Positions 1 to 7,488 of a stretch of DNA of 17,764 bases are shown here, piece by piece. The stretch's first letter is position 1; each line of letters opens with the position of its first letter. This DNA is from Spirochaetia bacterium. Lineage in GTDB: Bacteria; Spirochaetota; Spirochaetia; Treponematales; Breznakiellaceae. The stretch covers positions 1-17,764 of the forward strand of contig BOAU01000043.1 of NCBI GenBank assembly GCA_026002025.1, in the 5' to 3' direction. Under the pieces are notes generated by a model. It searched no databases. It was not told the DNA's origin and was given only the letters and a program-made list of their open reading frames with translations. The position numbers and the translations under genes are program-made.

Positions 1-1
1 C

Positions 2-2032
2 CGTTTTGACGAGGAATTCGCCCTCTTGGGCCGGAATATCAGGAATCTCTTTGAGGCAATCCGGGTGGGCTCTGTCCCTCCCCAGGAATCGGAAAAATAT
101 GTGGGGGAACTGGTGGAACTTTCCCTCCGCGGGAAGGACCGGCTCACATCCGCCCTGGTACACCAGGATGAGGCGGGGATGATCCTGATGGAACAGGCCG
201 CCGCCGGTTTCGGCAGGGTCTGGAAGGCCGGGGATCTGCGGCCGCCGCTGGGCGCTGCTTCCCCCGAGGTCCTGGACAGCCCCTGGTATTCAAAATTCAG
301 CCCTGATGGGGACGGCAAACTGCGCCGCATGAGTCCGATTTCCATCGGCGCCGTACTTGCCGCCGAAGCCGATCCTGCCGGCGATGCCGGGACCGAGCAC
401 GTCATCTATGCGGCCCTGAAATCCCGTTTTTCGGCGTCGGGTCTTGAATACAGTAAGTCCGCCCAGGTTTTGATCAGCCATGGCGCCGGAGGGGAGGAGA
501 TCATCATTCCCCTGGACAAGACCGGGGCCATCCTTTTCGAGCAGCCGGGGATTGGCGCGGAATTCCGCCGCCTTCCCCTGGACATCTTTCTTAAATATGA
601 AGAAACGGACCACGCCCTCCAGCGGCTCCTGCGGGAAGCGGACGGCCTGGGGATCTATTCACAACTGGAGCCTGAAAATTCGCCGGTGTATCTTTTTGAG
701 TATGCCCAGTCCCTGCGGGAGGATTTTCTTGAAACCCCTCCTTCGGTATCGTCAAAAAAAGCCGATTGGGTTCATGCCCGGTCCGAATATTTTGCCGGCC
801 TTGACGCCTTCCTCTCCGGTCCCGCGGAAGCGGATCTTGTTGCCGGGTATGAGGAGCTGATCGCCGCGGAAACCCTGGATGAAGCGGGGCTTGCCCGGAT
901 CACGGGCCTCCGGGATGAGCTGGGCTTAAGTTTTGCGGCTATCCGAAAAAGTTATGGGGAACTGCGAAATCTGCGGCTTTCCCTCAAGGAAATGCTGGAT
1001 GCTTCCTTTGTTATTTTGGGGCCCGGCCCCTCAGACGGCGCCTCCGGGGATGGCACCCTGAGCCGGAGCGAGGCATCCGCAATGCTGGCCAATACGATCC
1101 TTTCAGGCCGGGCTATTGATCCGGGGCAGGTCCGGCAGATTTTATTCTGGTCCCTGTTGGCCTCTGTGCTATGCCTTTTGATCATCATCCGGCTCAGGCC
1201 CCCTGCGGCCCTTATCACGGGGCTCGTGTTGAGCATCCTTACCGGGGCGGCCTTTTCCTGGAGTTTTGTCATTTCCGCTTATTGGATCGATCCCTTTATC
1301 CCCGTTTCAGCTATGCTTGCGGAAACCCTGCTGGTGTTTTCCCTGTCCCAGGGGATTATCCGCCGGGGGGCCCGGCGTTTCCAGCTGGCCTATGGGCCCT
1401 ATGTGAGCAAAGCCTGCCTGAATCAGCTTGTCCGCATTGGCCGGCCCCTGCCCTCCGAGCTGATCCCGGCCCGGGCCGCGATTGTTGCGGTGCGGAAACA
1501 GGGGCTTTTATCCCAGGAGGACCGGGGGAATTCCCTGGCCGGTGCGGCGGCGGCTGCCGCTTTTCGGGAAGATGTATCCCGGCTTTTCAAAAAGGCCGGG
1601 GGTGTCATCATCGGCTGCGACGGGGACCTGGTGCTGGGCTGCTTCGGCTCCCCCCTGGAACGGGCCGTTCCGGGGGGCATAAAAGCTGATCCCTATGCCC
1701 GTTCCCCCTCCATCCTTGCAGTCCACGCCTCAAATTTTATTGCGGATGTTCTGGCCGGTACGGACAAGGCCGAAACCGCCGCCTGGAGCTTCGGCATCGA
1801 TATCGGTGAATGCAGTTTCCGCTACCTGCCGGTTTCAGGCTATTCCGCCTTTGGCCGCCCGGTGGTCCGCGCCCGCATCCTCTCGGGTCTTGCGCCAAGG
1901 TACAAAGTCCAGGTGGTGGTAAGCGCCGCTGTCGGCGAAAGCCTAAGCGACATGCCGGTGCGCCGCCTCAATGTCCTTAAGGAACAGGACGGCAGCGAAG
2001 GTGAAGCGTTTTTTCAGCTGGTGATGAAATAG
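2..2032 (+). CDS. CHASE2-type receptor with degenerate class III nucleotide cyclase domain (5' truncated)
   Basis: The reading frame is open from base 2, so the start lies outside the window; the TTG at 26 is only the first start-like codon. The first ~330 visible residues resemble an extracytoplasmic CHASE2 sensor (SPDGDGKLRRM, then IPLDKTGAILF). Three hydrophobic helices follow at about residues 372-389, 394-418 and 421-442 (counted from the TTG), as expected after CHASE2. The C-terminal ~200 residues match the class III adenylate/guanylate cyclase fold: CDGDLVLGCFG stands for the GDa-FG motif, and GYSAFGRPVVRARILSG for the usual dYt-iGd-VN-AaRL segment. The first metal-binding Asp (normally F-x-D-I-x-G) is replaced: the segment reads IVAVRKQG. 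It may therefore be a catalytically weak or dead, signal-binding membrane protein. The family call is by eye; the domain order is the strongest support. It ends in TAG. Confidence 0.7.
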   Translation, partial: RFDEEFALLGRNIRNLFEAIRVGSVPPQESEKYVGELVELSLRGKDRLTSALVHQDEAGMILMEQAAAGFGRVWKAGDLRPPLGAASPEVLDSPWYSKFSPDGDGKLRRMSPISIGAVLAAEADPAGDAGTEHVIYAALKSRFSASGLEYSKSAQVLISHGAGGEEIIIPLDKTGAILFEQPGIGAEFRRLPLDIFLKYEETDHALQRLLREADGLGIYSQLEPENSPVYLFEYAQSLREDFLETPPSVSSKKADWVHARSEYFAGLDAFLSGPAEADLVAGYEELIAAETLDEAGLARITGLRDELGLSFAAIRKSYGELRNLRLSLKEMLDASFVILGPGPSDGASGDGTLSRSEASAMLANTILSGRAIDPGQVRQILFWSLLASVLCLLIIIRLRPPAALITGLVLSILTGAAFSWSFVISAYWIDPFIPVSAMLAETLLVFSLSQGIIRRGARRFQLAYGPYVSKACLNQLVRIGRPLPSELIPARAAIVAVRKQGLLSQEDRGNSLAGAAAAAAFREDVSRLFKKAGGVIIGCDGDLVLGCFGSPLERAVPGGIKADPYARSPSILAVHASNFIADVLAGTDKAETAAWSFGIDIGECSFRYLPVSGYSAFGRPVVRARILSGLAPRYKVQVVVSAAVGESLSDMPVRRLNVLKEQDGSEGEAFFQLVMK

Positions 2033-2045
2033 CAGGGTATTGTTG

Positions 2046-2074
2046 TTGACAGTTTTGCTTTGCTGCGATATTAT
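2046..2074 (+). promoter_or_regulatory. Sigma-70 promoter for the rsgA leader
   Basis: TTGACA (2046-2051), a 17-bp spacer and TATTAT (2069-2074) make a perfect -35 and a 5/6 -10 at optimal spacing, in the gap before rsgA. Transcription would start near 2081, where ATCTT-AAA-AAGAT forms a small 5' hairpin. It would serve the leader ORF, rsgA and the overlapping ABC transporter genes. Confidence 0.7.
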
Positions 2075-2124
2075 TTTCTCATCTTAAAAAGATAAACTCT
2101 GTGATTCATAAGGAGGCGTAAAAA

Positions 2125-2154
2125 ATGATTGTTCGTATGGTGGCCTTTTTTTAA
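2125..2154 (+). CDS. Nine-residue leader peptide ORF upstream of rsgA
   Basis: ATG at 2125 is preceded by AAGGAGG at 2110-2116, one of the strongest Shine-Dalgarno sequences in the window. The ORF encodes MIVRMVAFF and stops with TAA at 2152-2154. It lies about 45 nt after the predicted transcription start and 146 nt before rsgA. The stop codon overlaps the 5' arm of a 10-bp inverted repeat (2153-2162 with 2241-2250), so a ribosome finishing or stalled here would cover that arm. This is the geometry of a translation-controlled attenuator. I do not recognise the peptide; no run of one amino acid points to a particular aminoacyl-tRNA signal beyond the terminal Phe-Phe. The Shine-Dalgarno and ORF are seen; the regulatory role is inference. 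Confidence 0.5.
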   Translation: MIVRMVAFF

Positions 2155-2250
2155 AACCGCCTTGTCGCGGCGCATAAAACCAAACAGGAATACTTCCTCT
2201 TTTTGCGCATTCCTCTGAAATTTTTTCAGCATAAAGGAACAGGCGGTTTT
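2153..2250 (+). ncRNA. Putative multibranched cis-regulatory RNA in the rsgA leader
   Basis: Several nested inverted repeats lie in 98 nt. The outer stem AAAACCGCCT (2153-2162) pairs perfectly with AGGCGGTTTT (2241-2250). Inside, GCGCA (2170-2174) pairs with TGCGC (2204-2208) and can extend through AAAA/TTTT with one bulge; it encloses AGGAA-TAC-TTCCT (2186-2198). A second hairpin, CTGAAA-TTT-TTTCAG, is at 2215-2229. AGGAAT (2186-2191) can alternatively pair with ATTCCT (2209-2214), which conflicts with the inner stem, so two states are possible. The outer stem ends in TTTT and could act as a weak terminator. It matches no riboswitch class I know. Function is inferred from position between a leader ORF and rsgA. 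Confidence 0.4.
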
Positions 2251-2300
2251 CTCATCAAAATTTTTGGGAACTTTACTGAAGTGTCCCATGGAGGAATCGC

Positions 2301-3407
2301 ATGTTCGATTTACAGGAATACGGGTTTACCCAGGCGGAGCTGTCTTTGGACACCGCCGGTATATCCACGGATCTTACAGGCGGGGACATTATCCCCGGCC
2401 GGGTAACGGAAATACGGCGCGAATTATATAAAGTTGTCTGTCAATACGGAGAGGTCCCCGCGGTACTCAAGGGGAGTTTTTATCACGCTACGGAAGCGCG
2501 GGAAGATTTTCCTGCGGTTGGGGATTTTGTTGTAATCAAATATAACGGGAACGGTAATTCCGGCATAACAGAAGTACTGAAGCGGCGATCGAAATTTTCC
2601 CGCACCGACTTTTCCGGCCATCAGGCGGAATATGTAAAACATATTCAGGAACAGGTGGTGGCCGCGAATTTCGATTACGTGTTTATCATCAGCTCCCTGA
2701 ATTACGATTTTAACCCCGCCAGGATTGCCCGGTACCTTACCGCAACCCGGCGGAGCGGCGGGCTCCCGGTGGTGGTATTGACCAAGGCGGACCTCTGCGA
2801 AGATTTTTCCGGCCAGCTTGCGGCCATACGCGAAATGGCTGCGGGCGTGCCGGTGATTGCCCTAAGCAGCAAAACCGGCTATGGTATTGATGAACTGCGG
2901 CCCTTTCTGGAACCGGCAAAGACAATCGTGTTCCTCGGTTCTTCGGGGGTGGGGAAATCTTCACTGCTCAACAGCCTGGCGGGGGAAACCGTGATGGATG
3001 TCAAGGCCATCCGGGAGGACGACAGCAAGGGCCGGCATACCACTTCCCACCGGCAGCTCTTTAAGCTTGCCTCCGGGGCCCTGGTGATCGACACGCCGGG
3101 CATGCGGGAACTTGGTTTGTGGGATGCCGGCGAAGCTATCGGTATCGCCTTTGGAAGTGTAGAAGAACTGATAAGCCGCTGCCGCTTTTCCAACTGCACC
3201 CATAAGAATGAGCCGGGCTGCGCCGTACTGGCCGCGTTAAATGAGGGGAGCCTTTCCCCGGTGCAGTGGAAAAACTACCTTGCCCAGAAACGGGAAACCC
3301 TGTTCGTGGAAAACCGTTCGGAGTATTTTAAAAGCAAGCGGGAGTTTCACAAAAGTATCGCCAAAAAGGTACGAAACAAGCGGGATGAGGGGTTTAACGG
3401 TGAATAG
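2301..3407 (+). CDS. rsgA: Ribosome small-subunit-dependent GTPase A (RsgA/YjeQ)
   Basis: This circularly permuted GTPase acts in late maturation of the 30S ribosomal subunit in the cytoplasm. All family parts are present in order: an N-terminal OB-fold (about residues 30-95), G4 TKAD, G5 SSK, the P-loop GSSGVGKSS from residue 213, the G2 region HTTSHRQL, G3 DTPGMRE, and a C-terminal zinc site (CRFSNCTHKNEPGC). At 368 residues it has normal family length. ATG 2301 follows GGAGG (2290-2294) at good spacing. It is the first large gene of an operon: its last 8 bases overlap the GTG start of the ABC ATPase gene. The long structured leader is unusual for rsgA and suggests regulated expression. Identification is secure. 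Confidence 0.95.
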   Translation: MFDLQEYGFTQAELSLDTAGISTDLTGGDIIPGRVTEIRRELYKVVCQYGEVPAVLKGSFYHATEAREDFPAVGDFVVIKYNGNGNSGITEVLKRRSKFSRTDFSGHQAEYVKHIQEQVVAANFDYVFIISSLNYDFNPARIARYLTATRRSGGLPVVVLTKADLCEDFSGQLAAIREMAAGVPVIALSSKTGYGIDELRPFLEPAKTIVFLGSSGVGKSSLLNSLAGETVMDVKAIREDDSKGRHTTSHRQLFKLASGALVIDTPGMRELGLWDAGEAIGIAFGSVEELISRCRFSNCTHKNEPGCAVLAALNEGSLSPVQWKNYLAQKRETLFVENRSEYFKSKREFHKSIAKKVRNKRDEGFNGE

Positions 3408-4425
3408 TGAAACAAACATAGTAATACTAACGAAGGGCCTGACCAAGGAATACAAACGCTTTGAAAAAGACGCGGGACTTGCGGGGAGCATCAAGAGCCT
3501 TTTTTACCGGAAGTTTATCACCAAAACCGCGGTTGATTCCTTTGACCTGGAAATACATGAGGGTGAATTTGTGGGCCTTATCGGCCCCAATGGGGCGGGT
3601 AAGACCACCCTGGTCAAGATGCTGTCCGGGATCATCGCCCCTTCCTCGGGCAGTGTTTCTGTGCTGGGCTACTATCCCAATAAACTGGAAAACGCCCTGA
3701 AAAAACAGTACGCCCTGGTGATGGGCCAGAAGAGCCAGCTCTTTTTTGAGCTCACTGCGGCGGATACCTTTTTGCTCTTTAAGGAACTCTACGCCATCCC
3801 GGATGAAACCTATGGACGCAACATCGCCTTCTTTAGCGGGTTGTTCGATGTGGCGGAACTCCTCAACGTGCAGGTCCGTACCCTCTCCCTTGGGGAGCGT
3901 ATGAAGATGGAACTGATCACAGCGTTACTGCACGATCCCAAGGTATTGTTCCTCGATGAACCTACCATCGGCCTGGACGCCGTGGCTCAGCGGCAGATTC
4001 GCGGCTTTTTGCAAGAGGTGAACCGTAACAGGGGTACGACAATTATCCTGACATCCCACTATATGGAAGATGTGCGCATCCTCTGTCCCCGCAGTATCGT
4101 TGTGAACAAGGGGAAGAAACTCTACGACGGACCCACAGCGGATCTGTTCGCGTCCTTTCAGACCCACAAGAAGATTAGTGTGCAATTTGATACTGAGACC
4201 ACCTTTGCTGTTCCCGCTGGAGCGAGTGTTCTTGAACAGAGTCCCTACAAGGCGGTGTTTATGCTGCCCAAGGAACAGAGCGGCGCGGTCCTGGCGCGGA
4301 TCATGCAGGATTACTCGCCGGAGGATATTACTGTTGAGGAAGAAGATATCGGATCGGTGGTGGAACGGATATATGCCGTTGACGGTGTCAGCGGCCTGGC
4401 GGGTGAGACGGGACAGGTCACATGA
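3400..4425 (+). CDS. ABC-2 type exporter, ATP-binding protein (COG4586-like)
   Basis: This is the cytoplasmic ATPase of a three-gene exporter. Numbered from GTG 3400: Walker A GPNGAGKTT at 62-70, Q-loop in MGQKSQL, signature LSLGER at 162-167, Walker B VLFLDEPT with D186/E187, and H-loop TSHYMED. The N-terminal stretch before the core (TKEYKRF through a linker to SIKSLF) is typical of the COG4586 subgroup that pairs with COG4587/COG3694 permeases. The frame is open upstream inside rsgA, but GAGGGG at 3387-3392 sits seven bases before GTG 3400; ATG 3385 is an alternative in the same frame. The gene overlaps rsgA by 8 bp and the next gene by ATGA. The substrate cannot be told from sequence. Confidence 0.9.
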   Translation: MNSETNIVILTKGLTKEYKRFEKDAGLAGSIKSLFYRKFITKTAVDSFDLEIHEGEFVGLIGPNGAGKTTLVKMLSGIIAPSSGSVSVLGYYPNKLENALKKQYALVMGQKSQLFFELTAADTFLLFKELYAIPDETYGRNIAFFSGLFDVAELLNVQVRTLSLGERMKMELITALLHDPKVLFLDEPTIGLDAVAQRQIRGFLQEVNRNRGTTIILTSHYMEDVRILCPRSIVVNKGKKLYDGPTADLFASFQTHKKISVQFDTETTFAVPAGASVLEQSPYKAVFMLPKEQSGAVLARIMQDYSPEDITVEEEDIGSVVERIYAVDGVSGLAGETGQVT

Positions 4426-5222
4426 AAAAATATATCGAGATCGCAAAGATACTGTTTCGGGTACAGATGATCTACCGCTTTGCTGTGGTGATGACCGCCC
4501 TCAGTACTGTGGCTCGTGTCTTCTTTGCATGGATACTGTGGGGCGCGGTGTTTTCAGGCAGGGACTATGTGGGGGACTTTACTTTCCAGGCCATGCTGTC
4601 CTATTACGTGGTCAGCTCCTTCCTCGCAACCGGGATGTCCGAGTGCGAGTCGGTGTCGGGGGAAGTTTCCGCCCGGATACGCAACGGGACTTTCTCCAAG
4701 TATCTGGTTGTCCCCGTCAATGTGCAGGGATACTTTATGTTCGAGACACTCGGCGCCGTTGCATACTATACGGTGTTCAGTTTTATTGCCGCGGTCTTTT
4801 GTACCCTTGTCTTTCACGTTGAATTAATGTTCACCGGTGAAATCGCAGTGATACTGTGCGCCGCTGCCATGATCATCATCGGCTTTAGCTTTATGGTATC
4901 TTACCATTACTTTATCGGCCTGCTCACCTTACAGTTTCAGGATGTAGGGTTCTTCCTCCATGTGCAGGGCAACATCATCGCCTTTGTCACCGGCGCACTG
5001 GTCCCCCTCTCCCTGCTGCCCGATGCATTCACCACAATACTGCGCTTCGTTCCATTTTACTACGTCACCTATATGCCCGCCATGCTGCTCACCGGACAGG
5101 CGGGAGTGGGGGAGGGCTTGCCCGGCCTCGTCATCCTTGCCCTCTGGGCCGTTGCGGCGGCCCTGATGGCAGAGCTCACCTATCAAAAGCTGCGGGTCAA
5201 GTATGACGGGGTGGGGATATGA
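4422..5222 (+). CDS. ABC-2 type exporter permease 1 (COG4587-like)
   Basis: A 266-residue hydrophobic protein with about six membrane helices and a basic N-terminus (MKKYIEIAKILF). Its start overlaps the ATPase stop as ATGA, and its own stop overlaps the second permease in the same way, so the three subunits should be translated together. Length, topology and position match the inner-membrane permease of the COG4586/4587/3694 exporters. ESVSGEVSARIRNGTFSKYL, between early helices, resembles the coupling region of this family (conserved E and G near 'i-nGtfskyL'). The substrate is unknown; members of this group are usually annotated only as uncharacterised or multidrug-type exporters. Confidence 0.85.
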   Translation: MKKYIEIAKILFRVQMIYRFAVVMTALSTVARVFFAWILWGAVFSGRDYVGDFTFQAMLSYYVVSSFLATGMSECESVSGEVSARIRNGTFSKYLVVPVNVQGYFMFETLGAVAYYTVFSFIAAVFCTLVFHVELMFTGEIAVILCAAAMIIIGFSFMVSYHYFIGLLTLQFQDVGFFLHVQGNIIAFVTGALVPLSLLPDAFTTILRFVPFYYVTYMPAMLLTGQAGVGEGLPGLVILALWAVAAALMAELTYQKLRVKYDGVGI

Positions 5223-6046
5223 TTGCCAATTTAATGCGGAATTTGCGCCGCAACTTGCGCCGCAATCTGCGCTTTGTGCGGATGCTGGTCAAGCTCAGGC
5301 TCTCACACATGATGGTGTTCCGCCTGAGTTTTTTCGGCGCATTCTTCGCCGATGCCTCGCTCTTTGCCGTGCAGCTCCTGGCCTTCTCCGCGATTTATTC
5401 CCAGGTGGATTCCATCGGCGATTGGGGCCGGGGCCGGATGCTTATCTTCATCGGCACCTTTTCGATGATAAACGCCCTCAACATGGTGATCTTCTTTTTC
5501 GGCATCGTCGAGATACCGGATAAAATCCGCGAAGGGGCCCTGGACCTCTACCTTACAAAGCCCGTAAGTCCCCTGCTGCGCCTCACCTTCGAGAGCGTCA
5601 ACCCCGGCTCCATCCCGCTTATTATCCTCTCCGCCGCTATCGTAGTTTATGGGCTTTCGGTGGAGGGCCTTGCCGTGACACCCGTCGCGGTAATCGGTTA
5701 TATCGCCCTGACGCTCCTGATGACCCTGCTCTGGTACGACACCATGCTGATCATCCGCACGATTCCCTTCTTCGTAATTGCCGGCGACTCCATCGGCTGG
5801 TTTGAGGGCATTATGTTCGAGCTTAACATGAAGATCCCCGGTGTGCTCTACAAGGGCGTGTTCAAGCTACTGTTTTACTTCGTCCTGCCCTACGGGATCA
5901 TGGCCACCGTGCCCACCCAGCTTTTGACCGGCGTCCTCTCCCTGCCGGCACTTGTCCACGCGCTCTGCATCGTGGTGTTTTTCACGGTCTTTGCAATTTG
6001 GTTCTGGCGGCTGGGGGTGCGGCATTACAAGAGTCCCAGCAGTTAA
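5219..6046 (+). CDS. ABC-2 type exporter permease 2 (COG3694-like, ABC2_membrane_6)
   Basis: A 275-residue membrane protein with about six helices, the second permease half of the exporter. ATG 5219 overlaps the preceding stop. The segment IPDKIREGALDLYLTKPVSP is the conserved loop of the PF06182 family. Two oddities stand out. The N-terminus holds a 12-bp unit repeated three times, giving NLRRNLRRNLRF and a very basic cytoplasmic tail. The last 97 bp of the gene reappear at 13861-13957 as an isolated remnant with about 92% identity and mostly silent or conservative changes. The gene therefore borders the accessory island, and its present 3' end may have come in with it. Confidence 0.85.
   Translation: MIANLMRNLRRNLRRNLRFVRMLVKLRLSHMMVFRLSFFGAFFADASLFAVQLLAFSAIYSQVDSIGDWGRGRMLIFIGTFSMINALNMVIFFFGIVEIPDKIREGALDLYLTKPVSPLLRLTFESVNPGSIPLIILSAAIVVYGLSVEGLAVTPVAVIGYIALTLLMTLLWYDTMLIIRTIPFFVIAGDSIGWFEGIMFELNMKIPGVLYKGVFKLLFYFVLPYGIMATVPTQLLTGVLSLPALVHALCIVVFFTVFAIWFWRLGVRHYKSPSS
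5240..5275 (+). repeat. 12-bp tandem repeat x3 inside permease 2
   Basis: Units at 5240-5251, 5252-5263 and 5264-5275 read AATTTGCGCCGC, AACTTGCGCCGC and AATCTGCGCTTT. They encode NLRR, NLRR and NLRF just ahead of the first membrane helix. The third unit is the most diverged. Being in-frame, changes in copy number would alter only the length of the basic tail. Confidence 0.75.
5950..6046 (+). repeat. Left 97-bp direct repeat bracketing the island (3' end of permease 2)
   Basis: From ACTTGTCC at 5950 to the TAA at 6046 this matches 13861-13957 without gaps, with 8 mismatches. Homology starts abruptly in both copies at ACTT. Five mismatches are silent in the permease frame or part of conservative changes (V/I, V/A and I/L are the amino-acid differences). 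The second copy is therefore from a functional relative of the gene and not a recent duplicate. This fits an island boundary. Confidence 0.8.
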
Positions 6047-6085
6047 AGTCTCTTGTCTGCAATACGCCCTTGCCAAAAGCCCGCA

Positions 6086-6114
6086 TTGCTTTTTTTCAGG
6101 ATTTTATCTATTAT
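6086..6114 (+). promoter_or_regulatory. Possible sigma-70 promoter for the type IIG gene
   Basis: TTGCTT (6086-6091), 17 bp, then TATTAT (6109-6114). The -10 is good and the -35 weak. It is the only plausible promoter in the 89-bp gap between permease 2 and the restriction-modification gene. The predicted start, near 6121, would leave a 15-nt leader before ATG 6136. Confidence 0.35.
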
Positions 6115-6135
6115 ATACCTGCGATGAAGGATAAC

Positions 6136-7485
6136 ATGACCCGGCTTAAAAATCTCACCGATCTTTTTTCGGCTCATTATACCCAATACAAAGGCAATGA
6201 TTACGATGAATCCAACACCCGTACCGACTTTATAGACAAATTTTTTGAGCTGCTTGATTGGGATGTGCGGAACGAACAGGGGTTTTCGGAAAACTACCGT
6301 GAAGTTATACGGGAAGATAAAGTAAAAATTGATGGGCAACAGAAGGCGCCGGATTACTGTTTCCGTATCGGCGGAATACGGAAGTTTTTTGTGAAAGCCA
6401 AAAAGCCGGGAGTCAACATCAAAGATAACGCCGATCCTGCGTTTCAGGTACGGCGCTATGCTTATACCGCCAAACTGCCCCTTTCGATACTGACCAATTT
6501 TGAAGAATTCGCCGTATATGATACCCGCATTAAGCCGGATAAAAACGACAAGGCAAGCGCGGCCCGGATCTTTTATTGCACCTTCCGGGAATATGACCGG
6601 CATTTTGATTTTATCCGCGACACCTTTTCAAAAAACGCCATTCTGAAGGGCAGTTTTGACCGGTATGTCGAGGAAAATAAAAACAAAAAAGGCACCACAG
6701 CGATAGATGAGGACCTGCTGCTTTTTGTTGAAGACTGGCGTGTGGAATTGGCAAAGAATATCGCATTGCGGAATCCTGACATTTCAATTTACAACCTCAA
6801 TACGGTTGTTCAAAAAACAATCGACCGGATATTATTCCTGCGTATTGCCGAGTCCAAGGGAATTGAGGACGCTGATTTGCTTAAAACAGTGTCGCAGGGC
6901 ATCAATGTGTATAAACACCTAAACCAGCTTTTTATCAACGCAAATATCAAATACAATTCAGGCTTATTCAAGGGCGAAACATGGATAGAAAACGTTAACA
7001 TTGATGATAAGATTTTGTCCAATATCATTGTCAATCTGTATTATCCCGATTGTCCCTATGAATTCGCGGTGCTGCCGGTTGAAATCCTCGGAAACATTTA
7101 CGAAAAGTTTTTGGGCAAAACCATTCGCTTCAAGGGCGTGAAGGGCGGGCACTCTGCGGTTATCGAAGAAAAGCCGGAAGTACGGAAGGCGGGCGGGGTG
7201 TATTATACGCCGCAGTACATCGTGGATTATATCGTGCAAAATACGGTGGGGGTGCTGATAAAGGATAAAACGCCGGATGAGATCGCCGCCCTGCGTTTCG
7301 TTGATCCTGCCTGCGGTTCGGGGTCGTTTTTGGTGGGCGCCTATCAGTATCTGCTCAACTATCATCTTGACTATTACACGAGCGAGAAAAACAGAAAGGC
7401 CGCCGTTAAAAAAGAAAAGATTTATGAGGCCTCCGCTGGCGGCGGACATGGCGCCTACAAGCTGACCATTGCGGAAAAACAGTAG
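6136..7485 (+). CDS. Type IIG restriction-methyltransferase (Eco57I-like), N-terminal part ended by an amber codon
   Basis: First 449 codons of a restriction enzyme/adenine-N6 methyltransferase fusion; the frame continues after TAG 7483-7485 into the next entry. ATG 6136 is chosen because GAAGGA lies just upstream; ATG 6124 is in frame and lacks a Shine-Dalgarno. The N-terminal nuclease region has the family pattern PDY (D73) followed by the usual EAK, but here it reads VKAKKP: the catalytic Glu is Lys87 (AAA for GAA). A helical domain follows, then the SAM-binding motif I, DPACGSGSFL, from D390. The stop falls inside the conserved stretch EK-x-x-IL-NNIYGVDID. With the nuclease residue lost and the methyltransferase split before its catalytic motif, this copy is probably a pseudogene. 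An alternative is a split protein or suppressed amber. Confidence 0.85.
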   Translation: MTRLKNLTDLFSAHYTQYKGNDYDESNTRTDFIDKFFELLDWDVRNEQGFSENYREVIREDKVKIDGQQKAPDYCFRIGGIRKFFVKAKKPGVNIKDNADPAFQVRRYAYTAKLPLSILTNFEEFAVYDTRIKPDKNDKASAARIFYCTFREYDRHFDFIRDTFSKNAILKGSFDRYVEENKNKKGTTAIDEDLLLFVEDWRVELAKNIALRNPDISIYNLNTVVQKTIDRILFLRIAESKGIEDADLLKTVSQGINVYKHLNQLFINANIKYNSGLFKGETWIENVNIDDKILSNIIVNLYYPDCPYEFAVLPVEILGNIYEKFLGKTIRFKGVKGGHSAVIEEKPEVRKAGGVYYTPQYIVDYIVQNTVGVLIKDKTPDEIAALRFVDPACGSGSFLVGAYQYLLNYHLDYYTSEKNRKAAVKKEKIYEASAGGGHGAYKLTIAEKQ

Positions 7486-7488
7486 ATT

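Noticed and set aside
2071..2289. 72-codon minus-strand ORF opposite the rsgA leader
   Set aside because: No recognisable domain and no ribosome site; the inverted repeats and leader ORF on the plus strand explain the region better.
3241..3399. Extended N-terminus for the ABC ATPase
   Set aside because: These codons lie inside rsgA in another frame, and the family starts at about the GTG at 3400, which has its own ribosome site.
5998..6135. Upstream start of the type IIG gene inside permease 2
   Set aside because: The extra residues are out-of-frame permease sequence. ATG 6136 has a Shine-Dalgarno and gives the usual N-terminus.
7483..7485. TAG read as a sense codon such as pyrrolysine
   Set aside because: TAG ends the cyclase-like gene and rsgA in this window, and no downstream RNA element or pyl gene is seen. 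A nonsense mutation is simpler, although suppression cannot be excluded.
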